In this document: piece by piece, positions 44,579 through 55,532 of the stretch
How the letters are laid out: the number at the start of each line of letters is the position of its first letter
How positions within the stretch are numbered: position 1 is the first letter of the stretch
Assembly (NCBI RefSeq): GCF_003097315.1
Contig: NZ_QDDL01000003.1
Span: forward strand, 310,001 to 374,000
Direction of reading: 5' to 3'
Length of the DNA stretch: 64,000 nt
From: Pelagibaculum spongiae
Lineage (GTDB): Bacteria > Pseudomonadota > Gammaproteobacteria > Enterobacterales > Pelagibaculaceae
Program-made: the position numbers and the translations under genes
Notes under the pieces: model-generated
What the model saw: the letters and a program-made list of their open reading frames with translations, nothing else
Database searches by the model: none
Told to the model about the DNA's origin: nothing

Positions 44579-45288
44579 TTAACATTAAATATATTTTGGA
44601 GCAGAAATAATATTTCTGCTCTAAACCCTAGCAATATCTCTCCACTAACTGGGCGCATAATTTTTAAATAACACCTATGTTTATTTTTTATACTCTGAAG
44701 CATTCTTTTGATTTAAAGCTACCGTTCTTGGCACATAGATTCTGGTTTCTCGGCTTTGGCATGACCTCCATAGATTAAGGAAATGCAAAACAAACATCTA
44801 GAACATTTGCCGCCTGAATCGCTCTAATCCGTCCATCCGTGCATTTTCTGTCTTGAATGACTGCCCGGCGTGAGTGGCTAGCATCATAGCGAACCAGCTA
44901 CTCCGCCATGCTCGTTAAGGAAGGCGGATATCACGACGCAGCGAGAGCAAGGCTCTAAAATCCACTCAAATATTCGGAGATAAATAGGAGTATTATTTAA
45001 TACCACCCTCTAATACCTCATACGCCAATCTTAGCGAGCATACGAGAAAAATGCTTTCGACTTTCCAGACAATTTCAAGACATAATAAAAGTCATTGTCA
45101 GGAACGCCGCTACCGATTTTGAATTTAGAACGCCTGCGACAGAGACAGACGCCCACTTATAATGCAACTTATCAATAAAAGAGTTAGACTATTGAAATAC
45201 AGAGCTGGTGTTTTTCACGTATTTTTTATTCTACTTATTGCTCAAACTAATTTGATCGGTTTTTATAGCTAACGATTTAGGGGAAAGA
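44579..45288. other. intergenic region between the paralogous lipoproteins, with hairpin and dispersed repeat
   Basis: An 11-bp palindromic hairpin (GAGCAGAAATA...TATTTCTGCTC, 44599-44621) lies just after the first gene without a T-tract. A degenerate dispersed repeat (44748-44870) shares TCTCGGCTTTGGC, GGAAATGCA and GCTCTAATCCG-type blocks with 32585-32690. Nothing else is recognised. Confidence 0.55.
44748..44830. repeat. dispersed imperfect-palindrome repeat, copy 3 (degenerate)
   Basis: TCTCGGCTTTGGC at 44748-44760, AAGGAAATGCA at 44778-44788 and AGAACATTTGCCGC at 44799-44812 follow the copy at 32585-32645 in order and spacing. Confidence 0.6.
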
Positions 45289-46410
45289 ATGAAGCGCTTT
45301 ACCACAATATTACCCTTGCTATTATCCATTGGACTCATTGGATGCTCAAGCGACTCAGACAATACTCAAACCTCAACTCCCGGTACAGTTAATTTTCAGC
45401 CTGGCCAGGTTGGCATTTCAATCACCCAAATCAACGAGCCTTCTTTACTATACCCCGAGCTAGAGGAACCCTATGGCCGACCATTACTGCATAATGGTAT
45501 CTTTTACCTTACCAGCTACGACAACAATGCAATTCTGGGGTTTACTGGAATACCGAAAACCAACAATCCCACGCCCGCTTTCATTTTAAAAGGCGACCAA
45601 ACTCTACGACCCAATTCAATTGAAAGTAATAGCAGCCAATTCTTTATTGAGAGCAGTTATCAAGGCGGAGACATCCTTGTCTACAACACTGCTCCAACAT
45701 CTAACGCAACATTGGAGCCTGATTTTGTTTTGGGTGGCCCAGGCTGTAGCGCCAGTGCCTTGTCTAATACTACTGATATTTCAGTTACAGAAGATTATTT
45801 GCTGTCAGCCGATAGGCAAAATGCTCGAATTATGATTTGGAATCTACCCATCACTGAAAATAATCAGCCAGCAGATTTAGTGTTAGGGCAATCTGATTTT
45901 ACCCATTGCACTGAAAATGATGACGACCAAAATGATACCAAAGATGCCACACCGTCTGCCAGAACGCTTGATAACCCAACCAGTGTTTGGAGCGACGGAA
46001 CTCGGATTATTGCTGCCGATTCAGATAATTCCCGAGTTTTAATTTGGAATACTTTCCCAACAGCTAACTTTGCACCTGCAGATTTAGTACTGGGACAAAA
46101 TAACTTTATTAACGATGCACCCAATGATGTCAATCAAGATGGCTTAACTGATACCAACCCTGATTTAAGCGTGTTTAAACAGAACTATGAATATATTCAT
46201 TCCAACGGCACTCAGATTTGCCTAGGCGACAGTGGCAATAACCGCATTCTAATTTGGAATCAGTTTCCTACTCAAAATATGCAACCTGCCAGCATGGCTT
46301 TAACGGAATCAGAAACACTTTTTGATGATGCTTCTTTATGTAGTTTTGTAGGCGACAAGTTAATTATCGGAGATTATGGCAATGCTCGCTGGGTAATTTT
46401 AGGAAATTAA
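45289..46410 (+). CDS. beta-propeller-like lipoprotein, paralogue 2
   Basis: 373 residues. Lipobox LIGCSSD after MKRFTTILPLLLSIG. Blades: NARIMIWNLPITENNQPADL, NSRVLIWNTFPTANFAPADL and NNRILIWNQFPTQNMQPASM, followed by VLGQSDF-type ends and DVNQDGLTDTNPDLS. ATSVWSDGTRI-type strands (here NPTSVWSDGTRIIAAD) match the first paralogue almost word for word. A RBS (GGGGAAAGA) precedes the ATG. An intrinsic terminator follows. Confidence 0.75.
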   Translation: MKRFTTILPLLLSIGLIGCSSDSDNTQTSTPGTVNFQPGQVGISITQINEPSLLYPELEEPYGRPLLHNGIFYLTSYDNNAILGFTGIPKTNNPTPAFILKGDQTLRPNSIESNSSQFFIESSYQGGDILVYNTAPTSNATLEPDFVLGGPGCSASALSNTTDISVTEDYLLSADRQNARIMIWNLPITENNQPADLVLGQSDFTHCTENDDDQNDTKDATPSARTLDNPTSVWSDGTRIIAADSDNSRVLIWNTFPTANFAPADLVLGQNNFINDAPNDVNQDGLTDTNPDLSVFKQNYEYIHSNGTQICLGDSGNNRILIWNQFPTQNMQPASMALTESETLFDDASLCSFVGDKLIIGDYGNARWVILGN

Positions 46411-46413
46411 AAT

Positions 46414-46446
46414 AAAAAAAAGCCGGATATTAATCCGGCTCTTTTA
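46414..46446 (+). terminator. bidirectional terminator between the lipoprotein gene and sthA
   Basis: Stem AGCCGGAT / ATCCGGCT (46421-46428 with 46433-46440), loop ATTA, preceded by A7 and followed by CTTTTATTTC. Confidence 0.88.
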
Positions 46447-46467
46447 TTTCAATTTAAGAACAACCAA

Positions 46468-47862
46468 TCAAAATAATCGATTTAATCCGTTCAATGCTGC
46501 CACTCGATAAGCTTCTGCCATAGTCGGATAGTTAAACGTGGTATTTACGAAATAGTCCAAAGAGTTACCACCATCTTTCTGACACATAATTGCTTGGCCG
46601 ATGTGAACAATTTCTGCCGCACGTTCACCAAAGCAATGAATCCCTAAAATTTCTTTAGTATCACGATTGAACAGCAGTTTTAGCATGCCAACGGTTTGCC
46701 CGGCAATTTGCGCTCTGGCTAAATCTTTGAAAAAAGCATGACCAACTTCGTAAGGGATTTGTGCATCGGTTAATTCACTCTCTGAGCGACCCACTGAGCT
46801 AATTTCCGGAATAGTGTAAATACCGGTAGGAATATCTTCCACTAACTGGTGATGACATTGCCCTTCAATAATCGCGCTGGCGGCAAAACGGCCCTGGTCA
46901 TATGCCGCAGATGCCAAACTCGGATAACCAATAATATCGCCCACCGCATGAATATGCGGCAATTCGGTTCGGTAGTCCTGGTCAACTTTTAACTGACCTC
47001 GACGATCTGGATGCAAACCGATATCTTCCAAACCCATATTTTGGGTATTGCCAGTACGGCCGTTAGCAAACAAGAAAATATCTGCCTTTAGCTTTTTACC
47101 AGACTTTAAATGCAGTTCAACACCGTCATCACCACCAATTACTTTGTCGTAGGTTTCATTATGACGAACCACAACACCGCTAATTCTCAGGTGATAACTT
47201 AAAGCATCAGAAATTTCATCATCAAGAAATGACAACAAGCGATCACGGTTATTAATCAGATCAACTTTGACCCCTAAACCACGAAATATCGAGGCATATT
47301 CAGTACCGATAACACCTGCGCCATAAACAATTACTCGACGCGGCGTATAACCTAGCGTGAGGATTTTATCGCTGTCATAAACACGCGGGTGGTTAAAATC
47401 GATATCGTCAGGTTGATAAGGCCGAGAACCGGTTGCTAATACAAAGTCATTGGCCTCAATTACTTCATTTGCACCGTTAGGTTGGGCAATCGTTAATTGA
47501 TTAGGGCCGGTGAAAGTTGCGGTGCCTTCAATTAAATCAATATTATTGTACTGATAAAAACCACTACGCAATTTTACTTGGCGTTCAATAACCGATTCGG
47601 CAGCACGTAGGATTTCTGGAAAGCTAAAACTGATATTGCCGCCTTTTTCACGAAATAAAGGCGCGCTTTTATATTCAATTAAGCGACTCACGCTATGGCG
47701 CAGTGCTTTAGATGGAATGGTCCCCCAATGGGTGCAACCACCACCAATCCGATGCTTTTCAATTACAGCGACCCGCTTGCCTTCCTTAGCAGCTTTCATA
47801 GCAGCGCCTTCGCCGCCAGGGCCGGTTCCGATAACTGCTACATCATATTTGAAATGTTCCAT
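46468..47862 (-). CDS. sthA: soluble pyridine nucleotide transhydrogenase
   Basis: 464 residues from ATG 47862 (GGGGAGAG ahead; a longer frame reaches 47928 but adds a non-homologous leader). FAD-binding [39 protein letters not shown] (SthA-specific: the redox-active second Cys of lipoamide dehydrogenases is replaced by Thr), NAD(P)-binding [20 protein letters not shown] and C-terminal dimer domain. It balances NADPH and NADH. Length is as in E. coli (466). Confidence 0.95.
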   Translation of the reverse strand: MEHFKYDVAVIGTGPGGEGAAMKAAKEGKRVAVIEKHRIGGGCTHWGTIPSKALRHSVSRLIEYKSAPLFREKGGNISFSFPEILRAAESVIERQVKLRSGFYQYNNIDLIEGTATFTGPNQLTIAQPNGANEVIEANDFVLATGSRPYQPDDIDFNHPRVYDSDKILTLGYTPRRVIVYGAGVIGTEYASIFRGLGVKVDLINNRDRLLSFLDDEISDALSYHLRISGVVVRHNETYDKVIGGDDGVELHLKSGKKLKADIFLFANGRTGNTQNMGLEDIGLHPDRRGQLKVDQDYRTELPHIHAVGDIIGYPSLASAAYDQGRFAASAIIEGQCHHQLVEDIPTGIYTIPEISSVGRSESELTDAQIPYEVGHAFFKDLARAQIAGQTVGMLKLLFNRDTKEILGIHCFGERAAEIVHIGQAIMCQKDGGNSLDYFVNTTFNYPTMAEAYRVAALNGLNRLF

Positions 47863-48105
47863 ACGCTCTCTCCCCTTGAGTGGTATGAAACGGGCAGCGA
47901 AAATTTCAAGCAATGCACTCCCAGCCAATTAGCACTAGAAAGATTCAATGATGCAATTTGCAGCTAATAAATCAGCATTGCCCTTCGGCTCGATCAGATA
48001 CCAGCAAGAGACATCACCAATACCTAACGGTTGCTTAGTTTCACCAACCCGTCAGACCGACACAGTCATTCATGTCAGTCACAAAATTGGGCTATTACGG
48101 CTATT

Positions 48106-48309
48106 TTACTTAGCGGCAGAATCTGGCTCTTCGATTTGATAAAGTTTATGGTCGTCACAAACTTCTTCACAATCACAAGCTTTATCCATACCTAGTGCTC
48201 CAATACCACCACAGCTACCACTGATTTTCTTTTTAGAGAAAATCCAGCCGACTGACATCATCAACACAACCAATAACAGCGCAACAAAAGTAATTAAAAA
48301 TATATACAT
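48106..48309 (-). CDS. nqrM: Na+-NQR maturation protein NqrM
   Basis: 67 residues from ATG 48309. One transmembrane helix ([21 protein letters not shown]) is followed by a cysteine-rich tail GSCGGIGALGMDKACDCEEV with further Cys. The four conserved Cys are thought to deliver the single Fe held between NqrD and NqrE. The gene abuts apbE and is the last of the nqr operon. Confidence 0.92.
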   Translation of the reverse strand: MYIFLITFVALLLVVLMMSVGWIFSKKKISGSCGGIGALGMDKACDCEEVCDDHKLYQIEEPDSAAK

Positions 48310-49376
48310 TATTTTTTCTGCTCTTTTTTCATCCAAGGATTGAAAGCTGAAGAAGCAATTTCTTTAAAACTCTCATTCTCCTTGACCAGCATAAGCACCG
48401 GCAGTTTCATTTTTTCTGCCAATTTCATTCCTTCAACCGGGCCCATCACCATTAATGCCGTTGCCATGGCATCGGCTTCCATCACACTTTTGCTCAAAAC
48501 CGAGACTGAAGCCAAATTGTGATTAATCGGATAACCGGTTCTCGGGTCAATCGTATGCGAATAACGCACGCCATCTTGCTCAAAGTAATTACGATAATCG
48601 CCTGAAGTCGCAATACCAATATCTTCTAGCACAATCACTCGCTGAATTTGCTGAGCACCTTCGGTAGGTCGCTCAACTGCAATTCGCCAAGGTTGTCCAT
48701 CTGGTTTTTTCGAGCGAGTCTTCACTTCGCCGCCAATCTCAACTAGGTAAGACTTTATGCCATTTTGATCGAGCACTTCAGCCAGTTGATCAACTGCATA
48801 ACCTTTAGCAATCGCAGATAGATCCATATACAAATCAGCACTGTCGCGAGTGACTGTTTTGGCGGTTAAATCCAATTGAAAGTGATCACTACCAATATTT
48901 GATTTCAGTTGTTGTAACAGCGCGTCGGCGGGTGCTTTATTGGTTCGAGGATCTGGACCAAAGCCCCAAGCATTCACCAATGGGCCAACCGTAATATCAA
49001 ATACGCCGCCACTGAGTTTATTGATTCGCTTGGCTTGCGCCAAAACTGTCAGTAATTGCTCACTGGCTTTTACCGTTCCCGCTTGGCCTTTATTTAACAA
49101 AGACAGTTCAGAAACTGGAATATAAGTCGACATGCTCTGGTTCAAATCACGCAGCGATTGCTCCAGCGCCGATTTAACCTTATCCAAATCGAGATCTGCT
49201 ACTTCTACCAGCTTAACGTTATAGCGGGTGCCCATTGTTGGGCCTGAAATGCTGGCGACACGTGGTTGTGGCTCAGAACAAGCCGCGACAAAAACCGTAA
49301 TTGTAAAAAGGGCTATTAACCGCAAAAGCCCCCAATGGGGGCTTTTGTGAATAGCAAAATTGCTATTTTTTATCAT
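48309..49376 (-). CDS. apbE: FAD:protein FMN transferase, lipoprotein
   Basis: 355 residues. Lipobox VFVAACSE. ApbE motifs: [49 protein letters not shown] (flavin-binding GGE), [12 protein letters not shown] and [11 protein letters not shown]. It covalently attaches FMN to Thr residues of NqrB and NqrC in the periplasm-facing domain. Its start overlaps the nqrF stop by 4 bases, making it part of the operon. Confidence 0.95.
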   Translation of the reverse strand: MIKNSNFAIHKSPHWGLLRLIALFTITVFVAACSEPQPRVASISGPTMGTRYNVKLVEVADLDLDKVKSALEQSLRDLNQSMSTYIPVSELSLLNKGQAGTVKASEQLLTVLAQAKRINKLSGGVFDITVGPLVNAWGFGPDPRTNKAPADALLQQLKSNIGSDHFQLDLTAKTVTRDSADLYMDLSAIAKGYAVDQLAEVLDQNGIKSYLVEIGGEVKTRSKKPDGQPWRIAVERPTEGAQQIQRVIVLEDIGIATSGDYRNYFEQDGVRYSHTIDPRTGYPINHNLASVSVLSKSVMEADAMATALMVMGPVEGMKLAEKMKLPVLMLVKENESFKEIASSAFNPWMKKEQKK

Positions 49377-50593
49377 CCAAAATCGTCCAGCAGGATATTG
49401 TCATCTTCCACGCCCATATCGTGCAGCATGTTAATCACAGCATCATTCATCACTGGAGGCCCACAAAGATAGTATTCACAATCTTCTGGAGCCGCGTGAT
49501 CTTTCAGATAATTTTCCAACAACACATTATGAATGAATCCAGTATGACCATCCCAATTATCGTCAGGAAGCGGATCAGACAGTGCGACATGCCACTTGAA
49601 GTTATCATTCTCTTCTTGCAGCTTGTCGAAATCTTCTACATAGAACATTTCACGCTTAGAACGAGCGCCATACCAGAAAGTCATGGTGCGCTTGGAGTTA
49701 AGGCGATTCAACTGATCAAAGATATGTGAACGCATTGGTGCCATACCTGCACCACCACCAACGAATACCATTTCATTGTCAGTTTCGCGGGCAAAGAACT
49801 CACCAAATGGACCAGAGATCGTGACCTTGTCACCAGGCTTTTGCGAAAATATGTAAGAAGACATCTTCCCAGGAGGTGTACCTGCAGGCGCACGTGGCGG
49901 AGGTGTTGCAATCCGCACGTTGAGCATGATGATACCTTTCTCTTGAGGGCAACTTGCCATGGAGTATGCACGGGTAGTCAGCTCATCAACTTTGGACTCA
50001 TACTGCCAAATATCGAACTTATCCCAATCCTCGCGATACTCTTCCTCAATGATAAAGTCTTTGTACTTTATATGGTGAGCCGGTGCATCGATCTGCACAT
50101 AACCACCAGCACGGAAGTCAACATCTTCACCTTCAGGCAGCTTCAGCTTGAATTCCTTAATGAAAGTTGCAACGTTGTAGTTGGACTCAACTTCACATTC
50201 CCAGGACTTACAGCCAAAGACTTCTTCTGGTACTTCTACTTCCATATCAGTCTTAACAGCTACCTGACAAGACAGACGAGTGCCGCGCTTAGCTTCACCC
50301 TTGGTGATATGGCTTTCTTCCGTTGGTAGTAAATCACCGCCACCAGATTTTACTGTTACCGTACACTGACCACAGGTACCGCCGCCGCCACATGCAGAAG
50401 GGATAACAATACCGCCTTCAGCCATAGCGCCTAGCAGCTTGCCACCAGCAGGTACTTTAACTTCAGTTTCGCCGTTCACCATGATGGTGATGTCACCGCT
50501 AGGTACCAGCTTAGATTTGGCAAACAGGATAACCAAAACCAATGCCAGCACGATCGCTGTAAACATGATTACGCCGAGAGATATTTCCAGCAT
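49373..50593 (-). CDS. nqrF: Na+-translocating NADH:quinone reductase subunit F
   Basis: 406 residues. N-terminal membrane helix ([18 protein letters not shown]), then a [2Fe-2S] ferredoxin domain with [10 protein letters not shown] and a further Cys in TRLSCQVAV. The FAD domain includes TRAYSMAS (FAD motif) and the NADH domain ends ...[14 protein letters not shown]. It is the NADH dehydrogenase entry site of the complex. NqrF is followed by apbE with a 4-bp overlap. Confidence 0.97.
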   Translation of the reverse strand: MLEISLGVIMFTAIVLALVLVILFAKSKLVPSGDITIMVNGETEVKVPAGGKLLGAMAEGGIVIPSACGGGGTCGQCTVTVKSGGGDLLPTEESHITKGEAKRGTRLSCQVAVKTDMEVEVPEEVFGCKSWECEVESNYNVATFIKEFKLKLPEGEDVDFRAGGYVQIDAPAHHIKYKDFIIEEEYREDWDKFDIWQYESKVDELTTRAYSMASCPQEKGIIMLNVRIATPPPRAPAGTPPGKMSSYIFSQKPGDKVTISGPFGEFFARETDNEMVFVGGGAGMAPMRSHIFDQLNRLNSKRTMTFWYGARSKREMFYVEDFDKLQEENDNFKWHVALSDPLPDDNWDGHTGFIHNVLLENYLKDHAAPEDCEYYLCGPPVMNDAVINMLHDMGVEDDNILLDDFG

Positions 50594-50609
50594 TTAAATC
50601 GCTCCTGTT

Positions 50610-51218
50610 TTACAGCTGCACGCCAGAGAAGGACATAAAGCCCAGCGCACATAAGCCAACTGTAATGAAAGTAATACCCAAACCTTTCAAACCATCTGGC
50701 ACATCGCTGTACTTCATCTTTTCACGGATACCGGCCAGAGCAACAATTGCTAACGCCCAACCAATACCAGAACCTGCACCGAACACTATGCTTTGGCCAA
50801 AGTTGTAGTCACGCTCAACCATGAACAATGAACCACCCATAATGGCGCAGTTAACTGTGATTAGTGGCAGGAAGATACCCAGTGCGTTGTACAAAGCAGG
50901 TACATAGCGATCTAGGAACATTTCCATAATCTGAACCAGCGCTGCAATAACACCGATATAACAGATCAAACCTAAAAAGCTCAGGTCAACTTCTGGAAAG
51001 CCTGCCCAGGCCAATGCGCCTTCTTTTAACAGGAAGGTATACAGCAAGTTGTTGACAGGAACTGTTAAGGTCTGCACGACAACTACCGCAATACCCAAGC
51101 CAATTGCCGTATCTACTTTTTTCGAAACTGCCAGGAAAGTACACATTCCTAGGAAGAACGATAACGCCATATTTTCGATGAAAATAGAGCGAACAAATAG
51201 TGAGATATACTCTTCCAT
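50610..51218 (-). CDS. nqrE: Na+-NQR subunit E
   Basis: 202 residues, six transmembrane helices. Starts [33 protein letters not shown] and [13 protein letters not shown] include the conserved Cys that hold the inter-subunit Fe with NqrD. Its ATG shares a base with the nqrD stop. Confidence 0.96.
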   Translation of the reverse strand: MEEYISLFVRSIFIENMALSFFLGMCTFLAVSKKVDTAIGLGIAVVVVQTLTVPVNNLLYTFLLKEGALAWAGFPEVDLSFLGLICYIGVIAALVQIMEMFLDRYVPALYNALGIFLPLITVNCAIMGGSLFMVERDYNFGQSIVFGAGSGIGWALAIVALAGIREKMKYSDVPDGLKGLGITFITVGLCALGFMSFSGVQL

Positions 51219-51877
51219 TAGTGACCCTCCCCTACAGCGTCTTTAGCGCAGTTAACCGGATCTTGTTCTACCTGACTCTTGTCCCACTGACGAACAACCC
51301 AGATAAAGAAACCAATCAGGAAGAAAGCACTGGGTGCCAGAACCATCATTCCGTTTGGCTCATACCAGCCGCCTTCGGTAATCAGAGGGAAAATACTCTC
51401 ACCGAATAACTTGCCAGTACCAAACAGTTCACGGAAGAAAGCAACAACCATCAAGATGATGCTGTAACCTAAACCGTTGCCCAAACCGTCGAAGAAACTG
51501 TCTTTGACGTTGTTAGACATCGCAAAAGCTTCTGCACGACCCATAACGATACAGTTGGTAATAATCAAACCAACAAATACCGATAGCTGCTTGGAAATCT
51601 CATAGGCATAAGCCTTGAGCACTTGGTCCACCACAATTACCAAAGAAGCGATAATGGTCATCTGAACAATAATTCGAATACTGCTTGGGATCTGATGACG
51701 AATCATCGAGATAAAGGTATTCGATAAAGCGGTTACTGCAGTCAATGCGATACACATTACAAATGCGGTCGACATCGAAGTGGTCACTGCCAGTGCAGAA
51801 CATACACCCAACATCTGCAACGCAATTGGATTGTTACGCAATAGCGGTTTTGTTAGGGCGTCTTTTGTATCGGACAT
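51218..51877 (-). CDS. nqrD: Na+-NQR subunit D
   Basis: 219 residues, six membrane helices. [15 protein letters not shown] and [14 protein letters not shown] carry the two conserved Cys that coordinate Fe with NqrE. The C-terminus is an RnfD/E-like fold. One-base overlap with nqrE; 11 bp after nqrC. Confidence 0.96.
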   Translation of the reverse strand: MSDTKDALTKPLLRNNPIALQMLGVCSALAVTTSMSTAFVMCIALTAVTALSNTFISMIRHQIPSSIRIIVQMTIIASLVIVVDQVLKAYAYEISKQLSVFVGLIITNCIVMGRAEAFAMSNNVKDSFFDGLGNGLGYSIILMVVAFFRELFGTGKLFGESIFPLITEGGWYEPNGMMVLAPSAFFLIGFFIWVVRQWDKSQVEQDPVNCAKDAVGEGH

Positions 51878-51888
51878 GGTCTTTACTC

Positions 51889-52674
51889 CTACGCCTTATG
51901 CTTGCTGATGTATGGGCCAAAACCTTCTTCACCCAACCAGAAGAGGATCATGTTCTCTACACCATTACTGGTCAGAGTTGCACCAGAAAGGCCATCTACC
52001 TGGAATTGCTCTGCAGCATTTCCTGGCACTACCGCACCTTTAACGATGTCGAACTTGACCTGACCAGTGCCGTCCAGCAAATACTTGCCTTGCCACTTTG
52101 CCTGCCAACGAGGGTTATCAATTTCACCGCCTAGACCAGGAGTTTCACCATGCTCATAAAAGCCAAGACCAACAATTGTATTGAGGTCTTTCTTCACAGC
52201 AAGAAAACCATACATGGTTGACCACAAACCGTAGCCATGAACTGGAAAAATCACTTGCTCCAACTCACCATTGCGATCTAGCTCACCAGCAGCATTACGC
52301 TTAACCAGATACACCAGAGCATTTTTAGCTTGGCGCTTAATCTGTGCAGTATCTAGTGTGCGATCTAGTTCAATATTCAGCGATGGGTCTTTAGCTGCTT
52401 TACGTTGATCAAACTTGCTTACGTCTTTCTCAACATATTCACCAGTACGAATATCGATTACACGAACATCGATTTGGGCAAATGTATCTTCAATGCCCAT
52501 TCCCGGCTTTAGCAAACCTGCCGCTGCCAGAATATTACGCTTTTTATCCAATACCTTGTTAATCTGTTGGATTGGTTTAAGAGTAACCGCCGCACCAGCA
52601 ACGATTACCGAACAAACCAAACAGACCAAAAGAGCAACAGATAATGTTTTCAGAGTGCTGTCCTGTTTAGACAT
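51889..52674 (-). CDS. nqrC: Na+-NQR subunit C
   Basis: 261 residues from ATG 52674, which lies inside the end of nqrB (8-bp overlap); the open frame extends to 52722. N-terminal membrane helix ([20 protein letters not shown]), then a periplasmic FMN-binding domain. [10 protein letters not shown] carries the Thr to which ApbE attaches FMN by phosphoester. Motif S-G-A-T is intact. Confidence 0.96.
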   Translation of the reverse strand: MSKQDSTLKTLSVALLVCLVCSVIVAGAAVTLKPIQQINKVLDKKRNILAAAGLLKPGMGIEDTFAQIDVRVIDIRTGEYVEKDVSKFDQRKAAKDPSLNIELDRTLDTAQIKRQAKNALVYLVKRNAAGELDRNGELEQVIFPVHGYGLWSTMYGFLAVKKDLNTIVGLGFYEHGETPGLGGEIDNPRWQAKWQGKYLLDGTGQVKFDIVKGAVVPGNAAEQFQVDGLSGATLTSNGVENMILFWLGEEGFGPYISKHKA

Positions 52675-53887
52675 GACGCAGCTTCCTCCGCTTGATATTG
52701 GCCTTGACCACGAAATGGTCAATCAGAGGTGCAAACAAGTTGGCAAACAAAATTGCCAGCATCATGCCCTCAGGGAACGCCGGGTTAACAACGCGGATCA
52801 TAATCACCATGAAGCCAATCAAAGCACCAAACCACCAACGACCTGTGTTAGTCATCGAAGCAGATACTGGATCGGTTGCCATGTAGATCATACCGAAAGC
52901 GAAACCACCCAGAACCAAATGCCAATGGAAAGGCATCGCGAACATTGGGTTAGTGTCAGAGCCAATCGCGTTGAACAGCAAAGTAGTGGCAACCATACCC
53001 AGCATCACACCAAGGATAATTCTCCAAGAAGCAATTCCGGTAACCACCAAGAACGCACCACCAATTAAGATCGCCAGAGTCGATGTTTCACCGATTGAAC
53101 CAGGGATGTGGCCAATAAATGCATCCATCCAGGTGTAACCGCTTGCTTGCAAACCAGCCATACCGTCAAGGAAAGCGGTACCTAAAGCAGTTGCGCCAGA
53201 GAAGTTATCAATTACTTCCCAGCCCTGAATTGGAATCCACACTGCATCGCCAGACATATAAGCTGGGTAAGCAAAGAACAAGAATGCACGACCGACTAAA
53301 GCCGGGTTCAAGAAGTTCTTACCAGTACCACCGAATACTTCTTTACCCACCACCACACCAAAAGTGATGCCTAGCGCAGCTAACCACAGAGGGGTTGTTG
53401 CAGGCAGGGTTAAAGCAAACAAGATAGAGGTAACGAAGAAGCCTTCGTTAACTTCATGGCCACGAACCATACAGAACAGTACTTCCCAGAAACCACCGAT
53501 CAGAAATACCGTCAGATACAGCGGCAAGAAGTAAACAGCGCCATGCATCACATTATCAATCAGGCTGTTAGGGTCTGTGCCGAACATGGCAATAATTGCG
53601 CCACGGATAGTATCCGGAGCCGCAGTACCAGGAATGATGGCTTCGTTAGCATTCAAACCTGTGAAATACATACCTGCAAATGCAGCAGGCATAGCAGCCA
53701 GCCATACGAAAATCATGATTCGCTTCAGGTCAACTGAATCACGAACATGAGCACCTTGCTTGGTGACCGCAGGAGGCGTATAAAAAAACGTATAAGTTGC
53801 TTCAAACAAAGCAAACCAACGTTCGTGCTTGCCGCCTTTTTCAAAGTGCGGTTCCAGGTCTTTGAAAAACTGGTTTAACTTGCTCAT
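52667..53887 (-). CDS. nqrB: Na+-NQR subunit B
   Basis: 406 residues, about ten membrane helices. The covalent FMN Thr lies in [33 protein letters not shown] is the highly conserved central segment shared with RnfD. NqrB is the main Na+ channel/quinone-binding subunit, with conserved acidic residues. Its ATG overlaps the nqrA stop by one base. Confidence 0.97.
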   Translation of the reverse strand: MSKLNQFFKDLEPHFEKGGKHERWFALFEATYTFFYTPPAVTKQGAHVRDSVDLKRIMIFVWLAAMPAAFAGMYFTGLNANEAIIPGTAAPDTIRGAIIAMFGTDPNSLIDNVMHGAVYFLPLYLTVFLIGGFWEVLFCMVRGHEVNEGFFVTSILFALTLPATTPLWLAALGITFGVVVGKEVFGGTGKNFLNPALVGRAFLFFAYPAYMSGDAVWIPIQGWEVIDNFSGATALGTAFLDGMAGLQASGYTWMDAFIGHIPGSIGETSTLAILIGGAFLVVTGIASWRIILGVMLGMVATTLLFNAIGSDTNPMFAMPFHWHLVLGGFAFGMIYMATDPVSASMTNTGRWWFGALIGFMVIMIRVVNPAFPEGMMLAILFANLFAPLIDHFVVKANIKRRKLRHV

Positions 53888-55230
53888 CAGCTTTCCTTCT
53901 CTATCTGAGTCAAATTCGCACGCAGGATCGGTCCGAAATCGAACTTACCTGGGCACACATAGGTACATAGACCCAGATCTTCTTCTGCCAGTTCCAATGC
54001 GCCTAAAGCTTCAGCATTTTCCATATCACCAACTGCCAGTGCACGCAGCAACTGAGTAGGCAACAAGTCTAATGGCATCACTTTTTCATAAACGCCGATT
54101 GGCACCATGGCTCGTTTACTGCCGTTAAAGCTGGAAGTAAATGGCAAGCTAAGGCCTTTACGCTTTAATGCAGAAACAAAAGTATTGGTCATTGAGAACT
54201 TCTTGGTACCAGGTACAGCCCAGCCCATGAATTCCTGCTTGTAACCTTCTTCGATTACTGAAATCTGCAGGTCATAACGACCCAGATAAGCCAGCGGGCC
54301 ATGCGCCTTAGCGCCTGCCAAGACTGAACCTGAAATCACGCGAACATCGCCAGCTTGTAACGCGCCAGCAGTAATTTCTTCGATTGAAGCGCCAATTCTT
54401 GTTTTCACTAGGCCAGGCTTTTTAACCATTGGACCAGCAAGACTAATCAGGCGCGAGGTATCTAGTTTGCCTGTAACAAACAGATGACCAATTGCAATCA
54501 CATCTTGATAATTCACCGACCAAACAGGACGTTCCTTGCTGGCAGGTTGCAATGTATGAATGTGAGTGCCGCTTAGGCCAGCGGGATGAGGACCAGAGAA
54601 TGCTTCAACAGAAACATTGCTACCAGAAACTGACAATTTCTGAGAGGCCTCATGGCATACAAATACCTTGCCTTCAGTCAGCCGGGACAGAACCGTCACA
54701 CCACGTGCAAAATCTTCAGCGCGTTCTGCCAGAACTTGTGCAGGATCGGCAGCTAATGGATTAGTATCCATTGCGTTGATGAAAATTGCTGATGCTTTAG
54801 ATTCAGGAGATGGCACCTTGCTGTATGGGCGAGTTCTCAGCGATGTCCACAAACCGGAGTTGATCAGGTTCTGCTGAACCTTCTCTCTTTCGATTGTAGC
54901 CAGCTGATCAACAGACCAGCTTTCAAAGCTTTCTGCCTCATCACCTTGCAGTTCAATAACCACCGATTGCAGCGCTCGACGGGCACCACGATTAATAGCC
55001 GTTACTTTACCAGCGCCAGGAGCAGTAAAAATAACTCCCAGATTTTTCTTGTCACTGAAAAGCGGCTGTCCTAGCTTGACCTGATCACCCACCTGCACAA
55101 GCATGGTAGGTCGTAGGCCAAAATAATCTTCCCCAAGCAATGCAACGGACTTCACATTCAGACTAGTTGTCTGGTTGAAGTCCGGTTTACCACTTATGGG
55201 CAGATCCAAGCCTTTGCTGATCTTATGCAT
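53887..55230 (-). CDS. nqrA: Na+-NQR subunit A
   Basis: 447 residues, first gene of the operon. Begins [18 protein letters not shown], typical NqrA. Cytosolic, ubiquinone-binding; it has no redox cofactor. [20 protein letters not shown] and [17 protein letters not shown] are conserved. The 5' untranslated part holds a hairpin (55263-55284). Confidence 0.96.
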   Translation of the reverse strand: MHKISKGLDLPISGKPDFNQTTSLNVKSVALLGEDYFGLRPTMLVQVGDQVKLGQPLFSDKKNLGVIFTAPGAGKVTAINRGARRALQSVVIELQGDEAESFESWSVDQLATIEREKVQQNLINSGLWTSLRTRPYSKVPSPESKASAIFINAMDTNPLAADPAQVLAERAEDFARGVTVLSRLTEGKVFVCHEASQKLSVSGSNVSVEAFSGPHPAGLSGTHIHTLQPASKERPVWSVNYQDVIAIGHLFVTGKLDTSRLISLAGPMVKKPGLVKTRIGASIEEITAGALQAGDVRVISGSVLAGAKAHGPLAYLGRYDLQISVIEEGYKQEFMGWAVPGTKKFSMTNTFVSALKRKGLSLPFTSSFNGSKRAMVPIGVYEKVMPLDLLPTQLLRALAVGDMENAEALGALELAEEDLGLCTYVCPGKFDFGPILRANLTQIEKES

Positions 55231-55262
55231 AATTAGCCCGATAAACCCTGTTTTGTTAACTG

Positions 55263-55328
55263 CCCTACTTAACGAGAAGTAGGGACAAAAATCGCCCGTA
55301 TTATACGGTCAGCTAATCCCTTTGACCA
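55263..55328 (-). promoter_or_regulatory. nqr promoter and 5'-UTR hairpin
   Basis: On the minus strand TGGTCA (55323-55328) and a perfect TATAAT (55300-55305) are 17 bp apart. The transcript would start near 55293 and soon enters an 8-bp hairpin (CCCTACTT/AAGTAGGG at 55263-55284). No intrinsic terminator T-tract follows, so the hairpin may stabilise the mRNA. The rest of 55329-55471 has no further signal. Confidence 0.65.
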
Positions 55329-55471
55329 TATAGCTTGAGATATAACCCTTTCCTTTGCGAACACCGCGCAATTTTTTCAATCGCCACTGAATGTTAGTTC
55401 ATTTAAATCACTGATTTTTGACTCAACTCACGCAAAGGAATTGATGTTTTGCTGACCAAAATCAACAAAAT

Positions 55472-55499
55472 GCGCTTCCATCAAACTTTGTGGAAGCGC
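55472..55499 (-). terminator. probable terminator of gap
   Basis: Stem GCGCTTCCA / TGGAAGCGC with a ten-base loop, followed on the gap-sense strand by ATTTTG; 33 bases past the gap stop. Confidence 0.6.
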
Positions 55500-55532
55500 T
55501 TTCGAAAAACTACGAAAAAAAACGCGGCAAAT

